Shown: positions 63,870 to 64,000 of the stretch, piece by piece
How the letters are laid out: each line of letters begins with the position of its first letter
Position numbering within the stretch: position 1 is the first letter of the stretch
NCBI RefSeq assembly: GCF_013373865.1
Contig: NC_050469.1
Span: forward strand, 5,140,042-5,204,041
DNA length: 64,000 nt
DNA from: Monomorium pharaonis
Taxonomy: Eukaryota > Arthropoda > Insecta > Hymenoptera > Formicidae
Reading direction: 5' to 3'
Notes under the pieces: generated by a model
What the model saw: the letters and a program-made list of their open reading frames with translations, nothing else
What the model was told of the DNA's origin: nothing
Databases searched by the model: none
Program-made: the position numbers and the translations under genes

Positions 63870-63931
63870 GAAAGAGAGAAAGAGAAAGGAAAGGGAGAAA
63901 GAGAGAGGGGAGAGAAAGAAAAAAAAAGGAG
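63870..63931 (+). repeat. 62-nt polypurine tract
   Basis: Only A and G over 62 bases (AGAGAAAGAGAAAGG-type), a candidate triplex-forming (H-DNA) sequence. Confidence 0.9.
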
Positions 63932-64000
63932 TGAAGCCAGAAATAGCACTGGCTTACGCCGTAAGAGGGAAGAAAAAGAGACGCGGGAGACGAAATCTCG

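Larger units (their letters stand above)
57501..64000. other. Upstream non-coding DNA to the window edge
   Basis: No exon of the full-length dystrophin rod or of another gene is recognisable. AT-rich at 57.8-61.6 kb, with microsatellites at 61.8-62.5 kb and a polypurine tract at 63.9 kb. If the full-length dystrophin transcript crosses this part, it is intron. Confidence 0.55.

Noticed and set aside
1..64000. CRISPR arrays, bacterial operons or a bacterial defence system
   Set aside because: No regularly spaced direct repeats with unique spacers and no bacterial gene structure; this is intron-bearing eukaryotic DNA.

Overview
The window is animal nuclear DNA, most likely from an insect and probably a hymenopteran such as an ant. 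Long AT-rich non-coding stretches alternate with CpG-rich islands, introns are short except for one giant intron, and there are microsatellites, hairpin MITEs and a Helitron. The ant/hymenopteran assignment is an inference from overall style; the insect assignment is firmer, because the one gene present resembles insect dystrophin.

The only protein-coding gene I can support is the 3' (C-terminal) half of a dystrophin gene on the minus strand. Twelve exons join in frame from an ATG at 56297 to a TAA at 18670, giving an 812-residue short-isoform model. Its order is a unique acidic N-terminus, one spectrin repeat, a WW domain, dystrophin-type EF-hand modules, a ZZ zinc finger, a syntrophin-binding region, two coiled coils (dystrobrevin-binding) and a conserved C-terminal tail. 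Every junction from the spectrin repeat to the stop has GT..AG borders and matching phase. The first exon (56297-56103) lies 32.5 kb upstream of the next and is assigned by its ATG context, donor and phase only. It looks like an alternative first exon of the Dp71/Dp117 kind. The actin-binding domain and the rest of the rod must lie outside the window.

Layout: 1-17.9 kb is AT-rich sequence downstream of dystrophin with no recognisable gene. It holds a GC/CpG-rich island at 11.4-12.05 kb with a palindromic CRE, a CACGTG box and an inverted CCAAT box. A cluster at 16.4-17.1 kb contains two hairpin MITEs either side of a decayed tRNA-Ile. From 17.96 to 23.56 kb is the dystrophin 3' UTR and 11 exons. 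From 23.56 to 56.10 kb is one giant intron. It carries a 681-bp Helitron with an internal minisatellite, two CACTGAG-ended MITEs, a four-copy family of small conserved hairpins at 33.4-35.3 kb, a G-rich-loop hairpin at 49.6 kb and CpG-rich blocks. From 56.3 to 64 kb is the putative short-isoform promoter and further upstream non-coding DNA with microsatellites.

The best candidate for something undescribed is the four-copy hairpin family in the giant intron: about 55 nt each, with the stem kept by paired changes and the loop conserved. A strong two-tier hairpin just inside the intron that splits the WW domain is also worth attention.
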